Shown one piece after another: positions 12,031-24,000 of a DNA stretch of 64,000 bases. The DNA comes from Sarcocystis neurona (taxonomy: Eukaryota; Apicomplexa; Conoidasida; Eucoccidiorida; Sarcocystidae). The stretch spans positions 2,660,062 through 2,724,061 of the forward strand of contig KL647296.1 in NCBI GenBank assembly GCA_000727475.1, written 5' to 3'. The stretch's first letter is position 1, and every line of letters starts with the position of its first letter. The translations under genes and the position numbers were made by a program. The notes beneath the pieces were generated by a model. The model had not been told where the DNA came from. It saw only the letters and a list, made by a program, of their open reading frames with translations, and searched no databases.

Positions 12031-13549
12031 TGAATTCCACAGGGTTCCAGTTGCTCCCTGAGTCACCTCAGGCACTTTTAACTCTCCTCCCAACGAACTT
12101 TACATCTCAGCACAGCCACGTCACCACTTGGTTCAAGAATACAAGATTACGAAAAAATACAGTCAGCTTGAAAACACAAATTCCCTGCTGCTCGTGTTGC
12201 ACATACTCATTTGGGCAGTCATTTAGGCACTCAACACTCTGTTTTACCAAAGACGAATGTAGTATTCCGCCTCGCCGTCGGGACGTATCATTAGCTTCTG
12301 TGGACTGGAGCGTCTCTAGGCCCGCACGCACTCACGTATCACAATTAGGCCAACGCGGTTACGCACTGATGGTACAAGATTAGCTGACGGTGGTCGAAAA
12401 AATGTGAGGCAAACTACACGAAGAATGCTTACAACGCTTTCGATCTCGTCTACTACGGACTGACACCGGAGCTGTACCATAGATGAACTGAAGATTAGCC
12501 TGTCAACAGCGTGATACTCCTGAGCGCCACGCCATGTGCATTGCCATAGTTTAGACAACACCGATAACCACACGGTCTAGGTGGACAACCGCTAGTCCGT
12601 CTCAGTGGCGTAGTATGTGCTAACACTGCACTTTCACCTGCGTACAGCTGGTTATCAACTTAGCCTCTCGGTAGACAATCCGCAATCCCACCTGCGCGCA
12701 GCGGACCCACACTAAGTACCTATGCATCGCCCATGCGCAAGGGGCAGCGATTCATGGTCCTGCGCAGTTATGAGCTGCACTGGCGCATATGTCATTTGAC
12801 TTCTTCAGTTGTCATATCGTACACTGTGCCGCACCACCGAGCACAGACGACGCGTGGAACTCAAAGGCGTTGGCCACACCTGCACACCCAGGTCGTGCAT
12901 TACCCGACACCTTCTCTTGTACTTTGATGTCGTACAAGACTTCTACCTTAACCCCCTGGCTTTTCAAAGCATGGAGACGGCGAGTAGACTTGTCATCAAT
13001 TACGCGGCTGTCCCCCTGGTCCGCGGAAAACTTACAGATATACAGGAATGCAGCAGCAGGAGAAAAAATTACACTTCAATAGCGAGAGAAAAGTCACGCT
13101 ATTCATTCTCCGTGATACAACTAAGACGGCATTGGAGCTACTAGCTGCGTGGATTGACAGAGTGCGGTCTGCCAGTACGAAACCCAATCGTGGGGCGCCG
13201 CTTCCTCATGCATGTCGATAGTACTTCCTTCCATTCAAACGGCGTGTCGACTGCAGTCGGGCCAGTTCCACTGCCGGGGCATCATCGAGAGGCCGTTTCT
13301 CGTCATGCGTAATGAATATGCAGGAACCTTTTGCATGCCTACTACCTACATCAGGATTTCACGCTCGCCTTTCCCCGAAGTATCTGCAGCGGCGTACTAC
13401 TGCAGGCCCGCCTTTTCGCCCCGTCACGGCTAGTGCTCCGCGTCCTTACGTCGTGAGCAGTCCTGTGCAGCTGACACTTATCCACCGCTGTAGTTGCAAA
13501 CTTTCTCGTTCACTCTTTACCAGCACTTCACACGCGAGCGCTCAACAGC

Positions 13550-14610
13550 TCAATACCCATAGTCTCCCCACGAAACCTGAAAATCACTTCCGAAGGCATC
13601 TTTGATAAGCTGCGCCGTAACGGCGTGGTCCGCCCGACCGAACTGGTAAGAGTGACCATAAATTTCCACTTCCTTCTCCTTCATCCGGCAGTCTATGCGC
13701 CCTCCGCCTAGAATTTCTGTACGGCATACAAAGAACACTCGCCCCACACACGCCAAGTACCGACATGAGCCGTGCAGCGTATGATTCAGCTCATTTTTCG
13801 AAGTCATTCCTAGTGACACAGTGCTCTTGAGAATCCCCACTAACACGCAGCTCCTCGAACACACGTTCTCCTGGCTGCTATGACATTCTCTTTCACAACG
13901 TAGCATACCTGGAGGGGAATCAGGTACAATTATTTTCACGGCTAGAATCACCCGTGTGCCTGCCAACACTGGCGGCGGTGTGTATGCTATATTTTCAATG
14001 TGCTGAATTAGTCCATTCACGTACCGCCTTCGGCGCCCATACTCTCCAGCTCTTTCATGGTCTCTAATGCACACTGGTAATGATATTCGACGGCAGGATT
14101 GCCGCGAACAAGATATATGGTCTTTTCCAGGTGTTTGTTGGGATTCTGCTCAGGCGATATTCGAATGAGCACGTACTTCTGCGTGCCACCCTCAATAAGC
14201 ACGCGGGGAATGTTTTTTAAGAAAGCTTTCCACTCATCATCTCTCTCGCTGTCTCTGTCTGGTCCCCCTTCAGTTCTTTGTTTGTGTGTCGCTGGAGTGG
14301 GCTCTTGAGCGGTTGGCACGTCGCCGGCAGGCGTTGCTGAGGATGCTGGACTGTACTGCGATTCTTCGAGATGTTCGGATTCTCTGCAAGGCGGGCGCTT
14401 TGCCTCCTCCCCACAATGTCGTTCTTGATTGCTTTCCTCCTCAAGTTCAACTTCAAGCAGTTGTTCTGTCAGTTTCTGAGCAACCAGTTCCAGCGCGGGC
14501 CGCTCCAGGTCGTTTGCATCTGCCAGTTGGTCGTTAATTACTCTGAGCGCTGTCTGGAGCTCTGTCGGGTTTCGGTGTTTTCCTGTGATTCCGCTGACCT
14601 GATCAGACAT
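13550..14610 (-). CDS. PHPT1: Phosphohistidine phosphatase (PHPT1/Janus family) with an acidic N-terminal extension
   Basis: Two exons: 14610-14025 (donor GGCG/GTACGT) and 13716-13550 (acceptor GTACAG). They join as G + AA and read through, giving 250 residues. The C-terminal half matches the 14 kDa phosphohistidine phosphatase fold. It has KYVLIRIS at the first strand, VEYHYQC with the presumed catalytic His at residue 177 (the EYH motif of the family), EILGGGRI across the splice, IYGHSYQFGRADHAVT, and the final SWGDYGY. The enzyme removes phosphate from histidine side chains in the cytosol. Family members are usually near 125 residues. Here about 120 extra N-terminal residues are rich in Glu, Gln, Ser and Pro and contain a leucine-rich segment (PALELVAQKLTEQLLEVELE) likely to be helical. 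An upstream in-frame Met at 14757 exists but adds a poorly coding segment. The 308-bp intron is typical of this half of the window. Confidence 0.88.
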
Positions 14611-15306
14611 TCTTGCTGTGAGAACTTTTCCGGACCAGTGCACGTGCGAAAATGAACGGAAATCACCACGACTCGGAGGGACGAAAAGCAGCGAAAAAAA
14701 GTTGTGACGACGGATGCCTCGGTCGCAACGTAAATCCTGCAGGAACGCACGTGACACGCACAGAAGGGACCACGGATTGGGTTGGAACGTAATTCTTCTA
14801 GAGATGAGCGGCGTAATTCCTTGTAAAAGACAGGAAGAAACCCGTTAAGCCTTTCTGTGAAAGTGATACGCACAGGAGATACCATCGCTTGCAGTACCTA
14901 CATTAATACCCTCGCTGACGGGGAAAATGGGCGGAAGAATGGCGCGGACAGAGTTAGTAGGCCACGTAAAGATACGCATGGGAAAGGCGGTGTCCCGGCG
15001 CATCGCTTTGCTCTTTAAATTTCGAGACCATCCCCTTCACGAGAACCGTAGGGACGTGGATCTGTTGGAGGAAGTCGTTGATGTGCTTGAGTAGCAGAGA
15101 CGTACATCACAACAAAGAACTGCTGCAGACTAGAGGTCAGTACAACTGCTCCGTCACCGATACTCGGGTCTTGCTTGTTTAGTGTGGAATTTCTAGGGGG
15201 AAACGCCTCACGTCTAACACCCAGTAGAGTTCGTCTGCAGTGGAACAGTGAACAGTCTCCAAGGAAGCTGAAGAGAGCTCTGTATATGGGGAGCAGGAGG
15301 ATCCAA

Positions 15307-15624
15307 ATGATACATCCCAAAAGCTACAGCGTAGCTACAGCGTACGCTAAACTTCACACCCACGCAAGCGTCGCGCTTTTGTCAGCCTCCGCTGTACACT
15401 GTGGAGCCCCCACAAACGTCTCGTGCACGACATGTGCTACCATCAGCCACTGCCATACACGCTGTGTGCGCCACGAACTCCAGTTGACTTGTACTTACTC
15501 CAAAGACACAGCCAGCTTTGAAGTTTTGCAAGACTGCAACTGTAGCTCTCTACCAGGAGACTTTACTTCGAGTTGCTGCAGAATTACTATTAGATTTTGT
15601 CTGGAGGATGCACTTACGGAGTAG
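15307..15624 (+). CDS. Small Cys-rich protein or exon, unrecognised
   Basis: An open frame on the plus strand runs to a stop at 15624. From the Met at 15307 it encodes 105 residues. The C-terminal two thirds hold at least twelve cysteines in a dense pattern: CGAPTNVSCTTC, SHCHTRC, LTCTY, QDCNCSS, SSCC and IRFC. This is typical of a disulphide-rich secreted domain. The preceding segment (HASVALLSASAV) is mildly hydrophobic but not a convincing signal peptide, so the true start may be an upstream exon. The gene would lie divergent from the phosphatase. The minus strand of this stretch has a longer open frame (15495-16259) without any comparable pattern. I do not recognise the domain. Confidence 0.4.
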   Translation: MIHPKSYSVATAYAKLHTHASVALLSASAVHCGAPTNVSCTTCATISHCHTRCVRHELQLTCTYSKDTASFEVLQDCNCSSLPGDFTSSCCRITIRFCLEDALTE

Positions 15625-15639
15625 TAGCGACCGGGTCTG

Positions 15640-17860
15640 CCAGTTCCGCCACGGAGTAGCGCAACGAGTTCAACCCAGCAACGGGCACCATAAGCCCGTG
15701 GGATCGAGGAATCAACAGCACCCCGGTAATATACGCTATGAAACGGTTCAGAGGCAGAAGGGCAACTGGACTGAACTAAAACCGCTGGTATTTTCCTTGC
15801 AGGTGGGACGAGTGTGCTGAAGAAACGATGCTGAGGCTGGTCTTCTAAAGTGGTAGAGAATACCGAGGAGCGCACATGGTGCGCCGCCAGAAACGGACAG
15901 CTGAAGCAATGCAGCTTCGAGGCGCAGCAGCCGAATGCGAAGACATGCGACAGCGCTTCACACACAATGAAGCCAGCATTTAACAAAGTTCGTGGGGGGC
16001 GCATTTGCTTCTGGCGGGTCCTGACCTCGCTCGCTTGGGAGAGTTTTAGAAAAAATGACCTTCCCCGTGGCGCTTTCAAACCGCGGCAATGACGAGCTAG
16101 CGAGATAAGACGGGATGACGTGAAGACGAACAGAGATTCAACACATATGGTTAAACGGAAGCTTGCGGCGTCGGCAGGACCGCCACACCAAATGAAACCC
16201 GTTGTTGCACTCCAACCGATGGCTGTTTTCCGGCCTCTCCACGTAGCTTCGCAAGTCACGACGCGAAAATACGGTTAAATGCAGGCTTCCACGCTCGGCT
16301 ACACTGTTCGAGGGAGCAAAACTGTTGCACTCAAATGGAGGAAACGAAACTTGCCCCTGGTAAGGCGCTGTGTAACGACACTTCACACGAAACGCAGTGG
16401 AAGAAGGCACCGTGCACATCCTGCTAGCTACGGGCGCTCCCCCTTGCGGGATCACCCAGCAGACTGCTGCCAGTGTACTAGGAACGGAAAATACGTGTGG
16501 GTGAAAACACTATTAAACACCGGTGTGCGCGTGCACGTAATACTTAATCGTTGCCCTTCTCTTGAGGAGGGGCAGCACATGCGCACATCGCATCCTGTTT
16601 AAGGAGACGGGATAGCCCACGTGGAGTTAGACCTATAGGCGATTACAGTATTAAACAACAGAGCCACATACGTGACTCTGCGCAGAGTATGCGCACTTCA
16701 AATTTCCATAATAGTGGACGTTACTCGACGGCGGAATTAGCGAGTACTTTAAAAAATCCTTTACACAATGAGGACGACTGCGATGCTGTCTACGGCCAGG
16801 CTGCACGTTTGGCTGTTTACGCGACCAGCGGTGAGCAGGTGCTTTTTGCAGCGGCTGCCTTGTGGTGCGCGCAGTGTTACAGCGTCGTTACACGGGCCTC
16901 AACAATATGCGCCACGTTACAGACACAATGAATAATCTCCAGTGTATTTCGCAGATACTGTCCACGTGTAGGAAGCTTAAACTGGAGATGTGCTGCGTTC
17001 GCGCCTCGCTCAATTGTGGTACGCAAGTGTATCAGCACGTACGCGCCGGTGAGCGTATCCGTGTACACAGCTGCCAGTCACACGGACTGCCAACTGCCAG
17101 TCACACGGACTGCCAACTGCCAGTCACACGGACTGCCATGAAATCCGCAGGCGGGGGGCACCCATATAGGGCGTGATATGTGGAGTTAACTGACCCTACA
17201 CGCGAATGTAGTCAAGTTGTACACAAGTCTGTACGAGTTATGTCTCGCACTGGAAGTCGCGCGGGTGTGCATCTCCATCTAGTAAACGTGAGCATGTACA
17301 TGTTCAAATTTATGTGTAGCACTGCACCTGCGCATATATATATATATATATTTACAATTGTGGCAAACCGTCCAGTAGTCCCCTCCCGCAGCGTGATAGA
17401 GTGCACGGACCTATTTGACAAGTTGATGATACGTGCTGACCATAGTAGACATATGCTGCAAATTTACCAGGTTCACTTTTGCCTCTTCCGTCGCCAACTT
17501 TTGTAATCGCAGTCGACCTCTGTGCAACTAAGAATTGTCGAATCTGAGGGAAAAAACTGGTTACACACGATACTTCCTACTTGTGAAGAAAGGCGCAAGA
17601 CGTCACGAGTGGAACACTTGTAAGCTTACGTCGGTGACCGACAGCTTCTGCGTGCAAGCACCTATGCATTCATGCATACAGACCTGAGAAAGACAGAGAT
17701 GTTACAGAAGCACCTGACTCGTGTACGCACGATGGGAGCAGCGATTCAAACGCCTTCACACAGAGAGTGCGTGTGTGACACCGGGCGACCTCTGCATCTA
17801 GATGAGGTGGCGCCAATGGAATCTTTTTTCTTCAAGTACCAGTTCCTTTCACTGTCGTCT
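15640..17860. other. Stretch with no assignable gene
   Basis: Open frames on both strands overlap (the longest is minus, 15495-16259), but none shows a domain, signal peptide or consistent splice chain. A short three-copy minisatellite is at 17071-17138 and a TA microsatellite at 17334-17350. Nothing further is supported. Confidence 0.4.
17071..17138. repeat. Three-copy 23-bp minisatellite
   Basis: The unit CTGCCAGTCACACGGACTGC plus CAA is repeated at 17071, 17094 and 17117 with essentially no divergence, the last copy ending in CCATG. The unit carries a short internal inverted repeat (GGCAGT/ACTGCC type). Perfect identity suggests recent expansion. Confidence 0.9.
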
Positions 17861-18309
17861 TAACGGATATTGGTACTGAAAGGAGTGTACTGTGTGTGCG
17901 CGAGTGCACGGTTGATCTCCAGCTTGTGCTGCATTTTGGGTGGGTTTGTCAAAACGTAAACGTCATCAGCTCCCAAAGCAACTGATGTTGCTGCCTGCTT
18001 TTGTTGCGTTCTGCTCATCAAAGCAGCTACTTCGGTAGAGCGCAGATGGCCCTCTTGATCCGCATTCATGCACTACCTGGCATTTGATACAGTGCATTGG
18101 CAACCTAGGGAAGATACACTGTTTCGAGAGAGACAAGAGAACATCCAGCAAGCTGCTATCAGCACTAGAAGAGCTCCACTCGTTGCAGCTCTCCGAGTGA
18201 CGCGACTTGCGCGTCGGCCGCTTCCCTGTGGGGTTTTAGGAGATGCGGGCGCCGAATAGCGGTAGGGCGGAGCCTGTCCAGCGTAATTTCCATGCATTCC
18301 GAAGGCCAC
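17860..18309 (-). CDS. Candidate small single-pass membrane protein (signal anchor)
   Basis: From the Met at 18309 the minus strand encodes MAFGMHGNYAGQAPPYRYSA, a Pro/Ser/Arg-rich cytosolic segment, and then a clear membrane helix (SGALLVLIAACWMFSC). This has the layout of a type II signal-anchor protein. A donor is possible within SRNS (A/GTGTAT) or at GCCAG/GTAGTG. A following open segment ending at 17860 (MNADQEGHLRSTEVAALMSR to TPFSTNIR) could be the next exon, but the phase of the join is not settled. No family is recognised. The alternative is that the second segment is an unrelated chance frame. Confidence 0.35.
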
Positions 18310-18503
18310 TCAGTAGTGAGGTGACGGGGACTTAGTGCTTTATGCACTGGCGCGCAGCGTGAAAAGGAACCCAGGGCGCACGTTACGCACAAACACCCAC
18401 TTATACGTAGATGGTTCATAGTGAACCCAAACGGGTATGCGAAGTGGTACATTCTCGCAGGTAAACCGCATATCATGACTGCGTAGCCTCAGCGAAAGTT
18501 AGG

Positions 18504-18863
18504 TTGCAATGCCGTGACAGCGTACGGGGCAGTTTATTCAAATCTGGTGTGTTTACGGTATACTCTGGGCACGGCCGGCAAACTTGTGGAAGGTTTGTAT
18601 GCGAAGCTGGTACCGGCGTGTACTGCGAGATCAAGCGACGCGCGTCCACCACCGGTGGATGTGTAACATGTCCAGGCACGCCACTGCAAAAAGAACAGAA
18701 GAAGTATTTCTGGCGGGTAGTCGTATTCATGGGTATAATCGCGTATTCCAGACTTCGCGTGCGTGGCGCTCCTCTCTCTGTTGTAAGCATGATGCGATGG
18801 TTCAAGGTGTGGTACACGTCGGCGGACTGTGTGCATACGTGGACTCGTACACATTCATCATGA
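18504..18863 (+). CDS. Possible Cys-rich membrane-anchored product
   Basis: An open plus-strand frame encodes a Cys-containing segment (GRQTCGRFVCEAGTGVYCEI, then GGCVTCPG), followed by a hydrophobic stretch, FWRVVVFMGIIAYS. The order Cys-rich then membrane helix is plausible for a surface protein. There is no signal peptide in this frame, and the antisense frame (18473-18877) is equally long. It is listed as a weak candidate only. Confidence 0.15.
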   Translation: MQCRDSVRGSLFKSGVFTVYSGHGRQTCGRFVCEAGTGVYCEIKRRASTTGGCVTCPGTPLQKEQKKYFWRVVVFMGIIAYSRLRVRGAPLSVVSMMRWFKVWYTSADCVHTWTRTHSS

Positions 18864-19666
18864 GTACACTTACACACTGCTGAAATAGTAAGAGTATACA
18901 GAGTAACAAACAGCGAGGGTCGCTAAACGATAAGCGTGTAATGTCTGCGGCTGCGGAGGACGCATGTAAGCTGCAGGTATCGACGGGACCGCCGCCGCGA
19001 CGGCCTCTCAGTCAAGTCTTTTGCCACGACGGCACCGGACTACGCAGTCACCTTCTGCGAGAAGAGATCAGCACCTCGTAAATTGTACATATTTCCAGTG
19101 ATTGAAGCAGATATCCAGGCTTAAGGTTTCCGCGGTACAAAAGTACCTTTTTGTCCTCTCTGATATGTGCGCATTCAGGCACGTGCATGCGACAAGTTGT
19201 GTGCGCGTTAAGCGTGTTGTTGGTTGCCCTGAGCAGACTGGCGCGTAGTGCTCCGGCAGAGTGTGCACGCAGGTGGGAGACTTCGACCAGTAATTTCACC
19301 GTGCCTCCACTAAGCGGCTGCTCGCTGAACAATCCACGGTGGCTTCGGCCAAGAGAATGCCACGGTTTCTGGAACTGAGTATTCCTTTCTGCTGCTGTCG
19401 CATGAGGAACCCTGCAGACGCGCATCAATATCCTTCAATTGTGTTCGTCATGCGTGTTGCTCTCCTACGAGCGGACGGCGAGAAGGCTACTACGCTCCCC
19501 AGCAGCACAGCGTCTGCGCGTCTTTCATCCACGAGGACGCAGAAGTGGCAGCATCCCACAAATGTCATTGCCGAGCCACGTCGTCGCGAACTGATGAAAC
19601 GATGGGTCGGGCGTAGACACCAACACTTTTCCCTGCCAGCGCCACAGGGACGATCCTCGTCCTGCT

Positions 19667-20128
19667 TCACAATGCGGCGGCACAGGGCCCCTCGGTACCA
19701 GGTCCCTCGCTACGTGGCTGCACCGGCAAACTTGTGCGCCTTGGTACCCCTGTCCTCTTGGCAACTCCTGCCACCTGCATCATCTTCAGGTCCTGGGGGA
19801 ACAAGCGAAAACTCAAAACTTTGTTTGCTACGGCCTGCGCTGTGTTCACATGCACATGAAGAAGGACATTTCCCGCATATGGAGTGCTCATATAGGACGC
19901 ATTGGGGGCACTGTCTTCATCCAAGTGGGGCAGCTGCGTGCAACTATCGCTTTGCTTCTCCAGCGGCACAGACCAGCGCTGCAAGGTTTTACATAGGACA
20001 TACTTGTTCTCTGCTCGGTGCCAGGTGCCGATTCTCGAAATCTTGCGTCGATCCTTCATTCTCATACCATGCACTGCGACGACAGCAACAGCACCCACAG
20101 CAACCGCCACCAACGGGCGACCCGGCAA
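19667..20128 (-). CDS. Weak candidate: frame with signal-peptide-like start
   Basis: The minus-strand frame begins MPGRPLVAVAVGAVAVVAVH, which looks like a signal peptide, and continues for 153 codons with NKYVLCKTLQRWSVPLEKQS and LLHVHVNTAQAVANKV. It lies antisense to a 341-codon plus-strand frame (19339-20364) of low-complexity composition; only one, or neither, is real. No domain is recognised in either. Confidence 0.2.
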   Translation of the reverse strand: MPGRPLVAVAVGAVAVVAVHGMRMKDRRKISRIGTWHRAENKYVLCKTLQRWSVPLEKQSDSCTQLPHLDEDSAPNASYMSTPYAGNVLLHVHVNTAQAVANKVLSFRLFPQDLKMMQVAGVAKRTGVPRRTSLPVQPRSEGPGTEGPCAAAL

Positions 20129-21023
20129 AATCCTTCCCGCACGGCCAAGAACTGCAACAGACTCAGCGAAGATCAGGGCAGAGCATTCTCACAAGTCAGA
20201 GGAGGGTGGGGAAAAGTATATCCGTCTCTGGACGAGAACAACGAGTGACGAAGACCGGGGTGACCCGCTCAGCCTCACCCGAGCGACACTTTTTGCAGGA
20301 CGCTTTGATGCAGGAGGGCGCCCTCCAGTGCACTAAGGTAAAAGAAAAGCTTGCTGTCAAGTAACGCGCCCTATGATCTGCCGTCATTTCGCGACCTCTC
20401 TTCAGTACTAGGAATACCGTATGAACTGCTCACGACCAACATTTGCTGAGAGTAGTGCTTGTCTCTAAAAAAAGCTTTGAGTCGCGTCAGGAAACCCAAA
20501 AGTCTCTACCAACGAAAGGCGCAGGGCGACTTTGTAGGAAGGAAGTCGTTACGGAATTTTCCAGACGTTTCAAGATGTGTACTGCTTGTTCAGTAAATAA
20601 ACTGACGGCACACTTTTACCCGTTGCTGCTGATCACCCTCAGCATCGTGGAGGAGCTACTCACGTATGAGCCAGAGAAGAAGTACAGCACTTTTAGGGTC
20701 ACGAATCAATTAAACGTAGTAAGTGCGCAAGCGGTTACGCATTGCGCTTCATAGGTATAGTCACATGATGACGACCCTGTCACGAGAGTGAGAGCAAAAG
20801 ATTTGCTTTCCGCAGAAGGCCCTCTAGGACAGCTTCCTGGAGCTTCCAGTCAGAGCTTCCCACTGGTTGTTTCTGCGCTGTACACTTGTAATTACAGATC
20901 GTCAGATTGCCACGAGCTGTGCATTTTTGGTAGCACTATGGCTGAAAGGTCAATCTTTGGTTTAGACAGGGGCGTGCCTAAAATACGCATTCGCACCTAC
21001 AAGTCTGTGCCGACAATCCGCAG

Positions 21024-24000
21024 GTGTCTGCACAAGGTGGTCCCGATGCTTTGTTCTCGGATTGCTTAGACCACCTTCGGCAGAAGCGCTATGACCTGGA
21101 TCCGGACGTTGACACGCAGCCGAGTCCGGCTATCGAGAAACTCACGCAGAACGAGCGCAACGTTGTTCTGAAAATTCTTCAGCGCGTCGACCCCGAGCGA
21201 AAGGTGAGGGTCCTTATTCCTGAGGCGACAGTGTCCACGACGTAACTTTCAGGTGGTACAAGAAAGGACGAGGCATGGGCTTGGTGCAAACGAAGCACTA
21301 GAACGAAAGATTGACACCTACAATCTGGCCGACGGGGTACATCGTAGCCAGACCAACTTTGACGTCACAAAGTGCTTGTTGCCGACTGAGTATATTGTAA
21401 CCAGACCAGAGGGGTAGCAAAAGTCTCCTTGTGTAAGGATGCGTAAGTATATCGGTTTGCTAGCTGATGAGCCATTTAGGCTGCGCTTATATGCCTGGGA
21501 GTCTCCGTCCTACACGCGGCGGCACGTTCGTCAGACCAGATGTTACAGCTAGTTCAGCGGTTCCGACGTATGGTGTGGATGCTGCTCTTGACCCGCTACA
21601 TTCAAAGAGGCTACCAATTACAAAGCAATGCTGCTGTGCATACACAAATGTGCTTAGTGCGGTATACTGGAGCGGGCCGGCGAAGTCGTAACTGAACATC
21701 AATACGGCTTTTTTAGTGATAGCCATGTGCAGGTTTCTCCTCGACTTGAGGCGCGCGGCTGGTATATTGATCCTTTCTGGGATCCGTTTAAACGCGTGGA
21801 AGATTTACAGCTACAGGTGGCACACGATCTGACTGAATTTGCCAGGTTCGTGCTGAAGGGCGCAGGGCGCTGGAAACACGCACGTCAGCGGCGACCGAAA
21901 TCTTTTTTGTCTGAGCCAGATGCAATCTGCCACAGCCGTATGCACAAATGCCTACCGTCGTTTACAGTCACTAGTTCCTACTTGTACGGCAGCGCCCGAC
22001 ACGTCGATCGCACCCTTTGCGCGGAAACCAGCTTCGCCCAGGCAAAAACCAGCTTCCATACGCCTGTCAAATACGCACTCACTGGACGCTGACAAACTGC
22101 TACGTGTAGGCTTATTGGTGCGGCAGAGGCTCGCCGCCAAAGACTTCTATTACGGGCTTCCTTAAGAAGGCATTACCGGCTACACGACCCTCTCAACAAA
22201 AATTCCCGATACGCCTGGGGGTCAACAGTAAGAAGTTCTCTCGCGCTACGTTGTCTATGCGTGATCCCCGCGCCCGGTTGTACGCGATCACACCAGGTGC
22301 ACTGAGTAGGATTTTCTGTTTCACTCGACCGATCTACCACCGCATGGGCGCGTGAGGGTAACTCAACTGCACGCGGGCACTCGAGTGGACGCTTGTGAAA
22401 TTTCGTTGATGTGTAAACACGTGCAGATAGCAGTAAACGGGAAGCTTGCAGCACACACGAGGGTGTATCTTTCTGGCAGTCACCTGTGCAGATTCGTAGT
22501 TAAACGTGCTGTATTCTACCGCCCCTCTGAGCAGCGCATACATACATGGAAGTAGCCCAAGAGTTGGGGGGCGAACACTCGTCCGTCGCGAGTGTTCACA
22601 GAGACTAGTACGAATTCGTAAACGTATAAAGGTGCCTGTGTCAAATGCGAAAGGCGCGTCGTGCTGGCGTTCTTCCTAAGCCAGTATTCACCGGTTTTAC
22701 GTCGAGGACTCTTCTACTCGGCAGGGGTCGACCTTGCCGCTGTGAGGAACTCGTCAATCTTATGCCGGCAACCATGTGATACTGATCACCGTGAGTTCGG
22801 AGATGTTGGCAACAGTCAAGCGTTTAAGCACCGTTTCAATTCTTCTAGAAAGGGGTTCTTTCGTGGGGCGCCTGGGTGCAGCTCACCTACTTGACAAAAG
22901 CTGTGGATATGTGGACCGCTTCCGTGCAGAGAACAGAACTATTCCCGACCCCCCACCGGGTACACGAGAGATTCTGGGATCCAACGGTGGATATTCGTGT
23001 GGCACTGAAGAACAACAATGTGCCCATCAGCTGGAGAGGTACGTCTACAATGTGAGCGAACCGAACAAGCGCCGCAAAACGCCACTACTGCAGCGAAAGG
23101 GACGTCCTTGGTGCCGGAAATATATCTTTATTTGTCATATCCAATGTTGAGACGGACGGGAACATTTGCTGTGCATATGTAAGCATGTTAGTGGATCCCC
23201 ATCGACGCCGAAAATCGTTGGCTGTTCCTCGCATTTGCCCGTGAACACCTGATGCGTGCAAAAGTTCGCCACTGCATCTTCCCTACCGATGGTGTCATAC
23301 CTGACGCTCAGAAACGTCTATAACCAGCAAGTGTAACTGGGATGCAGCAACACACGGTGCATGCAAGAAATCCGGTGCGACAGTTTCTGTGGAGAATCAG
23401 GCTGTTTAGTCGCGGTTCTTAACACTGGTGCACGCCCACGCACATCTGTGTAGACCTGTGTGGTCACCTGTGTGGATACGTGCACATACAAGGATGAGCA
23501 CGCTCGCGAAGATGATAACGCAGCCGCTGACGAAGTGGTAGCATATCTGAAGTGCTGTTGGAGTCTAATTGATTGTTTCGATTCTACGACACACATGTTT
23601 CCACAACTCCGTTCACGTATATATTTCACGTTGACACTACATCTTGTCCGGTACACGGACACATTCAAACATATACAGTTATACACGTATCTACGTGGTA
23701 TTGGTCTTCCTTCGCTGGTGAGCGTCATTTGAGGGTAGCACAGCCATCCGGTACACATAGTAATATGTTAAACAACTGCTCACCTACTCCGTTGAAGTTG
23801 GTCCTGCGTGTCTACTTTTGAATGTAAAGACACACTTGCGAAGAAGTTGTCTGCCGGCGTCTTCTCGCCAGATCTGCCTTACTCACGAGAGATGAGTGGT
23901 ATGCATGTAAACGGTAATCCTGATGTTTCTACGTTTAATTGTTCACTTGCGTGAGCGTGTCGAACCTTGTGGCAGGGAACTCAAGCTTGCGCGAAACAGG

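Larger units (their letters stand above)
9617..13549. other. Gene-poor stretch with two tandem duplications
   Basis: No gene could be assigned between the oocyst wall protein and the phosphatase. Both strands carry overlapping open frames of up to 231 codons (9776-10471, plus; 10036-10353, minus), but neither has a recognisable motif, and their composition is biased to Arg/Ser. The best coding-like piece is on the plus strand, at about 12930-13144. It reads FYLNPLAFQSMETASRLVIN then YAAVPLVRGKLTDIQE and could be an exon. Two diverged tandem duplications, at 10921-11133 and 11831-12030, sit inside the stretch. Confidence 0.4.

Noticed and set aside
19339..20364. 341-codon plus-strand open frame
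   Set aside because: Composition is Ser/Arg/His/Pro-biased, with no domain, no splice support and long antisense frames. It is probably chance in GC-rich DNA.
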